Source: JAHDFB01 sp965658745
GTDB taxonomy: Bacteria > Bacteroidota > Bacteroidia > Chitinophagales > Saprospiraceae
NCBI GenBank assembly: GCA_965658745.1
Contig: CBFHTK010000013.1
Coordinates: 23,695 to 87,694, forward strand
Direction of reading: 5' to 3'
DNA length: 64,000 bases
The notes beneath the pieces are model-generated. The model saw nothing but the letters and a program-made list of their open reading frames with translations. It ran no database searches and was not told where the DNA came from. The position numbers were made by a program, and so were the translations under genes. Position 1 is the first letter of the stretch; every line of letters begins with the position of its first letter. Positions 52,961 through 61,691 of the stretch are shown piece after piece.

Positions 52961-54502
52961 CTACAATGGAATATTACCGTGTTTTCTGGTTGGCCGTTGT
53001 ACTTCTTTATTCTTTAGCATATGAAAGGCTTTGATTAGCTTTCTTCGCGTTTCGCTTGGAACAATAACTTCATCTATGAATCCACGATGAGCCGCTTTGT
53101 ATGGATGTGCAAACTCTTCAGCGTAAAGCTTCTCTTTCTCGGCTAGTTTAGCTTCTGGATTGTCTGAAGCCTTAATCTCTCTTCTAAATATAATCTCACT
53201 TGCTCCCATCGCTCCCATTACTGCAATCTCTGCTGAAGGCCATGCGAAATTCATATCGGCACCTATGTGTTTTGAGTTCATTACGTCATAAGCTCCACCA
53301 TATGCTTTTCTTGTGATTAATGAAATGCGAGGAACAGTTGCTTCACTAAACGCATAGAGTAATTTAGCACCATTTGTAATAATCCCGTTCCATTCTTGAT
53401 CAGTTCCAGGTAAAAATCCTGGAACATCTACTAGGACTAGCAATGGAATATTGAAACAGTCGCAAAAACGAACAAATCTAGCTGCTTTACGGCTACTATC
53501 AACGTCTAGAACTCCTGCTAGTGAAAATGGTTGATTGGCTACTATTCCGATACTCTTTCCACCGATTCGAGAAAACCCAACAATAATATTATCTGCAAAG
53601 TCTTTATGAACTTCGAAGAAGCTATCTTCATCAACGAGCTCATTAATAACCAATTTCATATCATAGGGAGTATTGGAACTTTCGGGAATGAAGGAATCCA
53701 ACTTTGGTCGCAATTCATCATTCAATACATAGTCTAGATCTTTGGGTTTTTCATGCTGATTCTGTGGAATATATGACAACAATTGCTTGATCTTAAGAAT
53801 GCAAGCTAAATCATTTGGCGCAGTTAAATGTGTTACACCACTCTTAGTAGCATGTGCTCTACTTCCTCCCAATTCTTCTGCTGAAACTTCCTCATTTGTT
53901 ACCGTTTTCACCACATTTGGACCTGTCACGAACATATAAGAAGACTTGTCCACCATTACTGTAAAATCCGTAATCGCAGGCGAATAAACTGCTCCTCCAG
54001 CACATGGTCCCATGATGGCAGAGATCTGAGGAATAACTCCAGAGGCGATCGTATTTCGGAAAAATATATCAGCGTAACCCCCAAGAGACTTAACCCCTTC
54101 TTGAATGCGTGCACCACCAGAATCATTAAGTCCAATAAGCGGAGCACCGTTCTGCATTGCTAAATCCATTAATTTGCAGATTTTCTCAGCATGTGTTTCA
54201 CTTAAAGATCCTCCAAATACCGTAAAATCTTGGGCAAATACGTAAGTCAAACGTCCTGCGACTGTACCATAACCAGTTATCACACCGTCACCCAAATAAT
54301 TCTCCTTTTCCATCCCGAAATCAGTACTTCTATGTTTTACAAACATTCCAATTTCCTCCCATGACCCTTCATCAACTAGTAAAGTTATTCTTTCCCTGGC
54401 AGTGAGTTTTGACTTGGCATGCTGCTTTTCTATTCTCGATAACCCTCCTCCTTGTAAGGCTTCGTCCTTTAACTCTTGAAGTTTTTCAAATTTATCCTGC
54501 AT
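52961..54502 (-). CDS. acyl-CoA carboxylase beta subunit (propionyl-CoA carboxylase type)
   Basis: This is a 513-residue carboxyltransferase subunit that transfers carboxyl groups from carboxybiotin to propionyl- or acetyl-CoA (or acts in methylmalonyl-CoA decarboxylase). Typical blocks are GGGLSRIEKQHAKSKLTARE at the N-terminus, VFAQDFTVFGGSLSE, the acyl-CoA oxyanion motif GLNDSGGARIQEGV, IMGPCAGGAVYSPA and VDVPGFLPGTDQE. The ending RKHGNIPL is standard for PccB. No biotin carboxylase or biotin carrier gene is adjacent, so partners lie elsewhere. Substrate choice between propionyl-CoA and others is inferred. Confidence 0.92.
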   Translation of the reverse strand: MQDKFEKLQELKDEALQGGGLSRIEKQHAKSKLTARERITLLVDEGSWEEIGMFVKHRSTDFGMEKENYLGDGVITGYGTVAGRLTYVFAQDFTVFGGSLSETHAEKICKLMDLAMQNGAPLIGLNDSGGARIQEGVKSLGGYADIFFRNTIASGVIPQISAIMGPCAGGAVYSPAITDFTVMVDKSSYMFVTGPNVVKTVTNEEVSAEELGGSRAHATKSGVTHLTAPNDLACILKIKQLLSYIPQNQHEKPKDLDYVLNDELRPKLDSFIPESSNTPYDMKLVINELVDEDSFFEVHKDFADNIIVGFSRIGGKSIGIVANQPFSLAGVLDVDSSRKAARFVRFCDCFNIPLLVLVDVPGFLPGTDQEWNGIITNGAKLLYAFSEATVPRISLITRKAYGGAYDVMNSKHIGADMNFAWPSAEIAVMGAMGASEIIFRREIKASDNPEAKLAEKEKLYAEEFAHPYKAAHRGFIDEVIVPSETRRKLIKAFHMLKNKEVQRPTRKHGNIPL

Positions 54503-54643
54503 TTGATCCTTTCATTTTGATTGTGAACAAATATATGCGTAGTGTCAACAATTTAAGCAACTAAGTATTCTTAGAAATGGGTACATTCTGAGACCATAAA
54601 TCATTGAAAATAGCAAATAGACTCACAAACGACCTCCGAAATT

Positions 54644-55843
54644 TTAACTAAAGTCAGATAAGAAGGTTTTCATTCTTCTCAGAGCTTCTATTAATTGCTC
54701 ATCTGATGCAGCATAAGAAATCCTTATACAGTTGGAATCCCCAAAAGCTGAACCTGCCACGGTAGCGACAAAAGCTTTTCGCAGCAATAATTCTGAAAAG
54801 TCAGTGGAATTGTTAATCGTATCTTCTCCATTGGATTTTCCAAAAAAGCTACTCACATCAGGAAATATATAAAAAGCTCCTTTTGGATCATTAGTTTTTA
54901 TACCTGGAATGTCTTTTAGTCCTTTGATCATCAAATGTTTTCTCTTCCTGAATGCTTCACGCATTTCACGCGTAGGTGTCATGTCTGACATCAAGGCATG
55001 TGCCGATGCAATCTGAGAAAATGCTGCTGCACCAGAAGTAACCTGTGACTGAATTCTCGAACAAGCTTTTGCCAACCAGGCTGGAGCTCCCATGTAGCCA
55101 ATTCTCCATCCAGTCATAGCAAATCCTTTTGCCATTCCATTAACAGTAGCGACTTGGTCTTTCATAAAGTCGAAAGAACCAATTGATACGTGTTTTTCGT
55201 CGAAGGTAATATACTCATATATTTCGTCAGATATCACAAATAAATCTGGTTTTGAGTCGATAACTTTTGCGAGATCATGCAATTCTTCTTTGGAGTACAT
55301 CGTCCCTGTTGGATTGCAAGGTGATGAGAAAATGACCACTTTAGATTTATCAGTGATCGCTTCTTCCAATTGGCTAGGAGTAACCTTAAAGTCATTGTCT
55401 ATTCCTGCTTTTACGCAGACCGGCACACCTCCATTCATTGTCACTATATCAAAATAAGACACCCAATATGGTGTAAAGATGATGACTTCATCACCTGGAT
55501 TTACAAGAGCCGCCATCAAATTTGCTATTGATTGCTTTGCACCGCAAGAAACCATAATCTGATCTGCCGAAAAATGTAAATCATTATCACGTTTAAATTT
55601 TTCTATTATTGCCGAGACAAATTCCTTATGCCCTGGTACCGGCGTATACTTCGTATAGCCATTATCCAAGGCCTTCTTGGCAGCCTCCTTGATGTGATCA
55701 GGTGTATCAAAATCTGGTTCTCCAAGACTAAGACTAATAACATCGTTCCCTTGAGCTGAAATCTCGCGTGCAAGCTGCGCCATTCTGATGGTCGCTGATT
55801 CATTAATAAGTGATAGTCTGTCAGATAGGTGATTATTGCTCAT
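54644..55843 (-). CDS. class I aspartate-type aminotransferase
   Basis: This is a 399-residue PLP aminotransferase. ATG at 55843 is chosen because MSNNHLSDRLSLINESATIR matches the family N-terminus; a GTG upstream would add 25 unusual residues. The PLP-binding Lys is K239 in NGMAKGFAMTGWRIGY. SSPCNPTGTMYS and SDEIYEYITF carry the Asn and Asp/Tyr that hold the cofactor, and RISYAAS near the C-terminus holds the alpha-carboxylate Arg. Sequence fits the AspB/Igamma group common in Bacteroidota. Single gene with promoter-sized gaps on both sides. Confidence 0.93.
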   Translation of the reverse strand: MSNNHLSDRLSLINESATIRMAQLAREISAQGNDVISLSLGEPDFDTPDHIKEAAKKALDNGYTKYTPVPGHKEFVSAIIEKFKRDNDLHFSADQIMVSCGAKQSIANLMAALVNPGDEVIIFTPYWVSYFDIVTMNGGVPVCVKAGIDNDFKVTPSQLEEAITDKSKVVIFSSPCNPTGTMYSKEELHDLAKVIDSKPDLFVISDEIYEYITFDEKHVSIGSFDFMKDQVATVNGMAKGFAMTGWRIGYMGAPAWLAKACSRIQSQVTSGAAAFSQIASAHALMSDMTPTREMREAFRKRKHLMIKGLKDIPGIKTNDPKGAFYIFPDVSSFFGKSNGEDTINNSTDFSELLLRKAFVATVAGSAFGDSNCIRISYAASDEQLIEALRRMKTFLSDFS

Positions 55844-56015
55844 TGGTTCTTTTTTTGCTTTACGAGAGTACGTTATGTACTTATCATCTTCATTTTTTGA
55901 TTCTAAATTGCTATGCACAATAATAGATAATGCATCTAATTTTCTGATAATATCTCCCCAACATAATTTTTAAGAGGAGACAAATTTCGTCATGAAGTCA
56001 ATCTAAATAAATATT

Positions 56016-56753
56016 CTACTCCTTGGTTTTTGCATGATCAGAATTCCTAGCCGCTTTCAATAGCCTCTTTCTATATTTACGCTCTTCCTTCTGTCTTTGG
56101 ATTTTAGCCATTTTCTCTTCCTTCCCAAATGTCAGATGCTCCTTACTCTTAATCTTATAATGTTGAAAAAGCTCCTCTTTGTTTTCAGTCCACTCTGCAG
56201 ATTCAGCATATTTCCCAAGATTAGTTTTTTGGCGCAAAGCCTCGAAAACACTAACGGCACAAGCAACGGAAATATTCAAACTTTGCACCATTCCATATTG
56301 AGGTATAAGGAAATTCCCGTCTAATTGTCGCAGTAGTTCATCAGAAAGACCTTCGTGTTCATTTCCAAATACTAGAGCTATTGATTCTGAAAAATCAAGG
56401 TCATACAAACTCTTTGACTCCGAAGACATATGCGTTCCATATAACTTATCATACTTTTTCCTGATCTCTTTGACTGCTAGTTCGACTGATCGAAAAGTAT
56501 GTATTGCTACCCATTTTCTGCTACCCGAAGAAACCTTGTTATCCATTTCATACCGTTCGATATCAATTCGCTCATCTGTAATGATTGCATAGATCTCTGA
56601 TATACCTACAGCATCACAGCTACGTATTACCGCTGCTATATTATGGGGATCATGAATATTTTCAAGAACAACTGTAAGATCAAATTGACGTTTACTAACG
56701 ACATCTCTCATTCTTTTCTTCCGTTTATCCGTCAAAAAACCTGTTACATCCAT
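56016..56753 (-). CDS. trmH: TrmH-type tRNA 2'-O-methyltransferase
   Basis: This is a 245-residue SpoU-family methyltransferase. The opening RMRDVVSKRQFDLTVVLENI followed by DPHNIAAVIRSCDAVGISEI matches TrmH, which methylates Gm18 of tRNAs. The knot-forming SAM-binding motifs are ALVFGNEHEGLSDELL and IPQYGMVQSLNISVACAVS. A basic C-terminal tail (KRLLKAARNSDHAKTK) fits RNA binding. The ATG at 56753 overlaps the TGA of the upstream gene (TGATG); an adjoining GTG one codon earlier is possible. Last gene of an overlapping operon with guaA. Confidence 0.88.
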   Translation of the reverse strand: MDVTGFLTDKRKKRMRDVVSKRQFDLTVVLENIHDPHNIAAVIRSCDAVGISEIYAIITDERIDIERYEMDNKVSSGSRKWVAIHTFRSVELAVKEIRKKYDKLYGTHMSSESKSLYDLDFSESIALVFGNEHEGLSDELLRQLDGNFLIPQYGMVQSLNISVACAVSVFEALRQKTNLGKYAESAEWTENKEELFQHYKIKSKEHLTFGKEEKMAKIQRQKEERKYRKRLLKAARNSDHAKTKE

Positions 56754-58138
56754 CACTTGAGCGTCTGAAATTGATCTTCTATAAACTGAATAATCCTCAA
56801 ATTTTGATTTTCAAAGTATTCGACCGATTGATCTTCTGCACTTTCATCTGTCATAACAGGCTGAATGTTGAAGCGAGTGGAAAGATATTCTAAATTATCT
56901 TGATCTAGTTTTTGCACAAAACCAGTTCCGTATTGTTTCAGTGCACGTCCCAAAAAAAGTAAGTTATCATAACCTTCATAGGCTTCATCCATCGGAAAGC
57001 AATTATGCTCTTCGAAAAAATCAGATTGAAATTGCTTTTCCATAGGACCGCTAACATCTACAAAACGCGACATTACGATTCTAACATTCATATTAACTAA
57101 GTAGTCATAAGATAGCTTATCCATTGAGTGCATGACTGGCATTCCATAAACATATACTTCATTATCAAGCTTCTCTACATTGATTCTTCTGAGAAAATCA
57201 TAAATAAACTGAGCATCTCGACTAGAATAATTGGGCAGGACAAAAACAGTTGCTTTATCGTCTAACAACCTATTCTTAATAATTTCGTATTCTGCTGAAA
57301 GTGAATCTTGATCAAAGGTAAAGGTCTTTAACGGTTGTTCTTCTTCAAGTATGATCTCCGCAGTTTCTTGGAAATATTTAAACCTATCAGTGTCTCTTGT
57401 ATTTTGTCTACCGACTAAGAAAATCTGTTCTTTTGAGAATTCTTTTAGCGCATGCTCCGTAATAGCTCGATAGTATTCTGTCAGGAATGGATTGAATTGA
57501 ATATAGTAGGGATTCTCTTTTGCTACACTTTGACTGCTGTACCAAGGAGAAATGATTGGCATTCTATTCTCTTTTCCAAATTCCGCCAAAGTTACTAAAC
57601 ACTCTTTCTTGATCGGTCCCATAATTGCATCAGTCTCTTGGGGCAGTTGTTGATCTAGGATCTGCTCAATTCGACTTTTACTTTCTTCAGAATCAAATAC
57701 ATCTAAGGTTAATCTGACACCTTCTTCCTCCAACTGCTCCATGGCCAATTGCATTCCACCATAGTAGTGCAGATATTTAAGAGATCGCAAATCATTCGAA
57801 TTCTCAACATTGAGATCCATCTCGTTGATTTCAAAAGGAATAAATGCAGCAACGCGATAGGAATACTTTAAAATGGTTTCGTATTCTGCTTCTTCCTCAC
57901 TCTTCTCTTCGGATGTAATAGGTGGAAATTTGTCTTCTGGAAGTTTTGTCCAACGAGTAGTATCGACTTTGGTCGGTTTGTCTTTTGGTGGCTTGGTCTT
58001 TACCGTATCTTTATCGTACTTAGACTTACCAAAAACCCCACAGGAAGAAAGAGTAATCGTGCAAAGGAAAATAAAACCAAAAACAAGCAGATTTCTACTC
58101 CCACTCAATTGTTGCAGGCGGTTTTGTACTGATATCAT
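56753..58138 (-). CDS. lipoprotein of the type 1 periplasmic binding fold
   Basis: This is a 461-residue lipoprotein with a hydrophobic stretch and lipobox LSSC (Cys33). From about residue 90 the sequence follows the branched-chain amino-acid binding-protein / LpoA-like fold: YRVAAFIPFEIN, a strand-helix with GGMQLAMEQLEEEGVRLTLDV, DAIMGPIKKECLVTLAEFGK and MPIISPW. In Bacteroidota such proteins are often linked to LysM domains; none is present here. The start lies 44 bp inside the 3' end of guaA, and the stop overlaps trmH. Ligand and role (sensor, cell-wall regulator or uptake) unknown. Confidence 0.8.
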   Translation of the reverse strand: MISVQNRLQQLSGSRNLLVFGFIFLCTITLSSCGVFGKSKYDKDTVKTKPPKDKPTKVDTTRWTKLPEDKFPPITSEEKSEEEAEYETILKYSYRVAAFIPFEINEMDLNVENSNDLRSLKYLHYYGGMQLAMEQLEEEGVRLTLDVFDSEESKSRIEQILDQQLPQETDAIMGPIKKECLVTLAEFGKENRMPIISPWYSSQSVAKENPYYIQFNPFLTEYYRAITEHALKEFSKEQIFLVGRQNTRDTDRFKYFQETAEIILEEEQPLKTFTFDQDSLSAEYEIIKNRLLDDKATVFVLPNYSSRDAQFIYDFLRRINVEKLDNEVYVYGMPVMHSMDKLSYDYLVNMNVRIVMSRFVDVSGPMEKQFQSDFFEEHNCFPMDEAYEGYDNLLFLGRALKQYGTGFVQKLDQDNLEYLSTRFNIQPVMTDESAEDQSVEYFENQNLRIIQFIEDQFQTLK

Positions 58139-59636
58139 AGACGACTCGATTTATTCCTTTTACTTCATTGATAATTTCGCTGGAGATTTTTGCCAACAGT
58201 GGATGTGGGAGTGGACTCCATTCAGCTGTCATTCCATCAACTGAATTAACACAACGCAGAGCAATTGAAAATTCGTATGTACGCTCATCACCCATTACTC
58301 CTACAGATTGCACAGGAAGTAAGATTGCTCCTGCTTGCCATACACGATCGTACCAGCCACTTTCTTTTAGATTTTTGACATATATCCAATCTGCATCTTG
58401 GCAAAGACGAACCTTTTCTTCTGTAATTGCACCTAAGACTCTTATCGCTAATCCAGGCCCTGGGAAAGGGTGACGATTAATCAATTCATGCGAGAGACCA
58501 ATTTCTAAACCTACTTTCCTTACCTCATCTTTAAAAAGCATACGAAGAGGTTCGACAATCTTGAGGTTTAGTTTATCGGGTAAACCACCTACATTGTGAT
58601 GTGACTTGATTGTAACTGAGGGACCGTGCACACTCACAGATTCTATTACATCTGGATAGATCGTACCTTGAGCCAACCATTTTGCTCCTTCTATTTTCTT
58701 TGATTCTCTCTCGAATACTTCGATGAAGACACGACCAATAATTTTTCGCTTTGTCTCAGGGTCACTTTCACCAGCTAGTTCAGAAAGAAATTCCTGACTC
58801 ACATCGATTCCTTTGACATTTAGACCTTTCCCCTTGTAAGACTCCAAGACTTCCTGAAATTCATACTTACGTAGCAATCCGTTATTCAAAAATATACATG
58901 TAAGATTCTTTCCAATAGCTTTATGAAGCAAGAATGCAGCAACAGAACTATCAACTCCACCAGACAAACCTAATATAACCTTATCGTCTTGGAGTTTTTC
59001 TTTTAGTTCCTCTACGGTTCCTTCTACAAATTGAGCTGGTGTCCATATCGACTCAACTCCTGCGATCTTCCGTATGAAGTTGTGGAGAAGTTTTTTTCCT
59101 TCCACACTGTGATGCACTTCTGGATGAAACTGAATTCCGTAAACAGGCTTTTCATAAGCATCGTCTTCTGACTTAAAAGCAGCAACAGGAATACTATCAG
59201 TGGTAGCAATGATTTCAAAATGATCAGGCACTTCGATAATTGAATCCCCATGTGACATCCAAATCTGAGAAGAAGGCATCATATCGTCAAAAAAGGTCTC
59301 TGAATCTTTCTCTACACTAAGCTCCGCCTTTCCGTACTCTCGCTTTGAACTTCTTTCAACTTTTCCTCCACAGTACTGAGCAATATACTGTGCTCCATAA
59401 CAAATTCCCAAGATAGGTACCTTGCCAATTATGCTATCAAGTTCTATGTGAAGAGCATTTTCTTCTCTAACGGAAAAAGGAGATCCAGATAAGATAATAG
59501 CTTTAATATCGCTAGTAATCTCCGGTATCTTATTATACGGCAAAATTTCACAATAAACCTCAACTTCACGCACTCTCCGCGCTATCAGTTGTGTATATTG
59601 GGACCCAAAATCAAGGATTATTATCTTTTCGTGCAT
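58095..59636 (-). CDS. guaA: GMP synthase, glutamine-hydrolysing
   Basis: This is a 513-residue two-domain enzyme that converts XMP to GMP with glutamine and ATP. The class I glutaminase has the triad Cys79 (GICYGAQ), His171 and Glu173 (FHPEVHH). The ATP-pyrophosphatase has the P-loop SGGVDS at 225-230. The C-terminal dimer domain ends in TKPPATIEWE, the standard GuaA ending. Length equals that of typical bacterial GuaA. It is the first gene of the guaA-lipoprotein-trmH operon, whose second gene starts within its last codons. Confidence 0.97.
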   Translation of the reverse strand: MHEKIIILDFGSQYTQLIARRVREVEVYCEILPYNKIPEITSDIKAIILSGSPFSVREENALHIELDSIIGKVPILGICYGAQYIAQYCGGKVERSSKREYGKAELSVEKDSETFFDDMMPSSQIWMSHGDSIIEVPDHFEIIATTDSIPVAAFKSEDDAYEKPVYGIQFHPEVHHSVEGKKLLHNFIRKIAGVESIWTPAQFVEGTVEELKEKLQDDKVILGLSGGVDSSVAAFLLHKAIGKNLTCIFLNNGLLRKYEFQEVLESYKGKGLNVKGIDVSQEFLSELAGESDPETKRKIIGRVFIEVFERESKKIEGAKWLAQGTIYPDVIESVSVHGPSVTIKSHHNVGGLPDKLNLKIVEPLRMLFKDEVRKVGLEIGLSHELINRHPFPGPGLAIRVLGAITEEKVRLCQDADWIYVKNLKESGWYDRVWQAGAILLPVQSVGVMGDERTYEFSIALRCVNSVDGMTAEWSPLPHPLLAKISSEIINEVKGINRVVYDISTKPPATIEWE

Positions 59637-59704
59637 GTGCTATTTGTAAGCCGTAAATGTACAAATTCTTTACTTGATTTTAGCGCACCAAAAGGATTTC
59701 GTGT

Positions 59705-60511
59705 TTAATCTAGAGAAATATTTATTTGTCCACTATTTGCACTGCGATAAGGTTCAACTTTTGTCTCAATTTTATCCTCGGGAACACCATAAGTTGCTAG
59801 AAGATCTTTACAAGCAGCCATCCTATTTTCAGCAAGTTTCAAATTTGTATTATCTCCTCTTGTTACAAAACTACGAATCGTGATTTTTTCACTAGAACTT
59901 GCTTGGTAATCTTTGTAGATATCCTTCAATTGATTAATCAATGCCGGAGTCAAACGACTTGTAAAGCCTTGAAACTTCAAAGCATAGCTACTATCGTCTT
60001 CCTCAGCTACAGGTGCAGCTCTTTTTTCGATAATCGGACTTGCAGCTTCTTCGTTTGTTCGTCGAATCACAGTTGTCTTCATATCTTGCTTCTCACTATT
60101 CGCTTTTGTTTCAACTACTTTCTCTACGTCCTTACCACCTTGAGGCATATTTCCATCAATGACCTTTTCAGTATCTAAAACATCAACCTTTTCAGTCGTT
60201 GAAACATCTAGAACAACAATATCAGAGGATTCCGACGAATTCAATGGTGAATTGTATACTTCCAATGCAAATGCTGGAGGTTTTGCATATGGTCCCAAAG
60301 GCATCGGCGGCTCCATTGACATGTACTTTCGCGGATAAGGCATGATTTCGGGAGCAGTCTGAATAAACTCTATTATATCTCCGTCAGCTGTCATGCTGAC
60401 AAAGTAAGGAAATCCTTTATATAAAATGAACCCCTCTACTATCGAGTTCGATTGTGCATTTGATTGTAGAAAAAACAAAGCAGCTAGCAATGTCAAAAGG
60501 AAATGTTTCAT
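59705..60511 (-). CDS. exported protein with OmpA-like C-terminal domain
   Basis: This is a 268-residue protein. ATG at 60511 gives the signal peptide MKHFLLTLLAALFFLQSNAQ; a GTG farther upstream would bury it. A middle stretch (about 85-165) is low-complexity and rich in Ser, Glu and Lys. The last 90 residues look OmpA-like: LINQLKDIYKDYQASSSEKI, ITIRSFVTRGDNTNLKLAEN, RMAACKDLLATYGVP, KIETKVEP. These resemble the peptidoglycan-associating motif (Dx15LxxxR region) in reduced form. Role in linking envelope layers is inferred; no obvious operon partner. Confidence 0.62.
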   Translation of the reverse strand: MKHFLLTLLAALFFLQSNAQSNSIVEGFILYKGFPYFVSMTADGDIIEFIQTAPEIMPYPRKYMSMEPPMPLGPYAKPPAFALEVYNSPLNSSESSDIVVLDVSTTEKVDVLDTEKVIDGNMPQGGKDVEKVVETKANSEKQDMKTTVIRRTNEEAASPIIEKRAAPVAEEDDSSYALKFQGFTSRLTPALINQLKDIYKDYQASSSEKITIRSFVTRGDNTNLKLAENRMAACKDLLATYGVPEDKIETKVEPYRSANSGQINISLD

Positions 60512-60596
60512 ACGTTCTAATTCTGTAGTAGTGTTAATCGCGAAACAAAGATACATATGAATTAGTTCGAAATCCACATAAAACGGATAAAAAGCA

Positions 60597-61529
60597 CTAG
60601 CTGTCTAGCCCTCTACCCTCTTTTTCGATCTTGTTTTCACTTTGAAGCTGCTTGAGGAGCTTGTCAAGAATCCCGTTGACGAACTCTTTTGACTTGGGAG
60701 TAGAATAGATTTTTGATATCTCTACATACTCATTTAAAGTCACTTTTACAGGAATCGTTTCAAAATTGGTGAACTCAATGAGAGCCATCTTGATGAGAAT
60801 CATGTCAATGACAGCTAGTCTTTCGTGATCCCAGTTATCTAGAACAGGCTTAACTATCTCGAGCAATTCATCGTCGTCCTCGTAAGTCATCTTTAGAAGG
60901 AGTTCTCCAAAGTCAGTAACGATTTCATCATCCGGCAAATGCTTTTGAAATACGCTCTCTTCAGAAGGTAATGCTTTCAGGGTTTTCTTAACTGTTCCTA
61001 TCACAAGACTTTTGTCATCAATCCAATTGATCGAATGATCTTCCATAACGTCATTGAAATACTCGTTTTTACGACAGAAGCGAAAAAGTTCGAGTAGAAT
61101 CTCTAAATGCTCTTGGTCGGTGGAGTCTTTAGCTAAGTAAGATTGATAAGCTTCTTCTTTACAAAACCCAGAATAGATTTTTGACGCAAAGTCTTTTGTA
61201 GCAACATTTGAATAAAATCCCTTTTCGGCCCTTTTGCTAAGTTCCTTGCTTAGATCAATAGACTGAATTATTGGGTTGTTATACAGTTTACTTGTGAAGA
61301 TTTTGTCTTCTTCGGTGGGTAGATACTTAGACTTCCTCTTCTCTTCATCATCCGTTGACATTCTGCATATCTTCGCCAAGGAATACACGCAAAACAAGTA
61401 AAGATCGTAGGTATCCGCTATCGATTTTTGATAAGCATTAATTGCGGATCTCATGGTCAAGCTTTCATCTCTAGATAGAGCATAAAGCCTTTTCATCGCC
61501 TTTATACGGATTCCTCTTCTGCTAAGCAT
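60597..61529 (-). CDS. nusB: transcription antitermination factor NusB, long form
   Basis: This is a 310-residue NusB. The family core is at the C-terminus, about 215-295: NWDHERLAVIDMILIKMALI, EFTNFETIPVKVTLNEYVEI and KIYSTPKSKEFVNGILDKL, ending in a charged tail. The N-terminus MLSRRGIRIKAMKRLYAL fits the RNA-binding opening helix. The length of about 310 residues is normal for Bacteroidota, where an insertion separates the halves. It takes part in rRNA antitermination with NusE/S10 and NusA. Start at 61529 is the only sensible ATG. Confidence 0.93.
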   Translation of the reverse strand: MLSRRGIRIKAMKRLYALSRDESLTMRSAINAYQKSIADTYDLYLFCVYSLAKICRMSTDDEEKRKSKYLPTEEDKIFTSKLYNNPIIQSIDLSKELSKRAEKGFYSNVATKDFASKIYSGFCKEEAYQSYLAKDSTDQEHLEILLELFRFCRKNEYFNDVMEDHSINWIDDKSLVIGTVKKTLKALPSEESVFQKHLPDDEIVTDFGELLLKMTYEDDDELLEIVKPVLDNWDHERLAVIDMILIKMALIEFTNFETIPVKVTLNEYVEISKIYSTPKSKEFVNGILDKLLKQLQSENKIEKEGRGLDS

Positions 61530-61691
61530 TCTTTCAGATTATGATTTTTCGTAATACAAAGAAAAGCAAAGATTAGGGATATAGCTATCTAATCCCTGTT
61601 ATTTATTTGAAGAAAAGCAACATCGCTAGTCTCAAACGCTGTACAAACGTGCTAATCCCCGAAGCCTGATTGATAAGCTCGAGAACAAGTT

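Noticed and set aside
61575..61597. AGGGAT...ATCCCT hairpin as terminator of the BT_3928-type gene
   Set aside because: Only 6 bp, loop of 11, and no T-tract on the minus strand.
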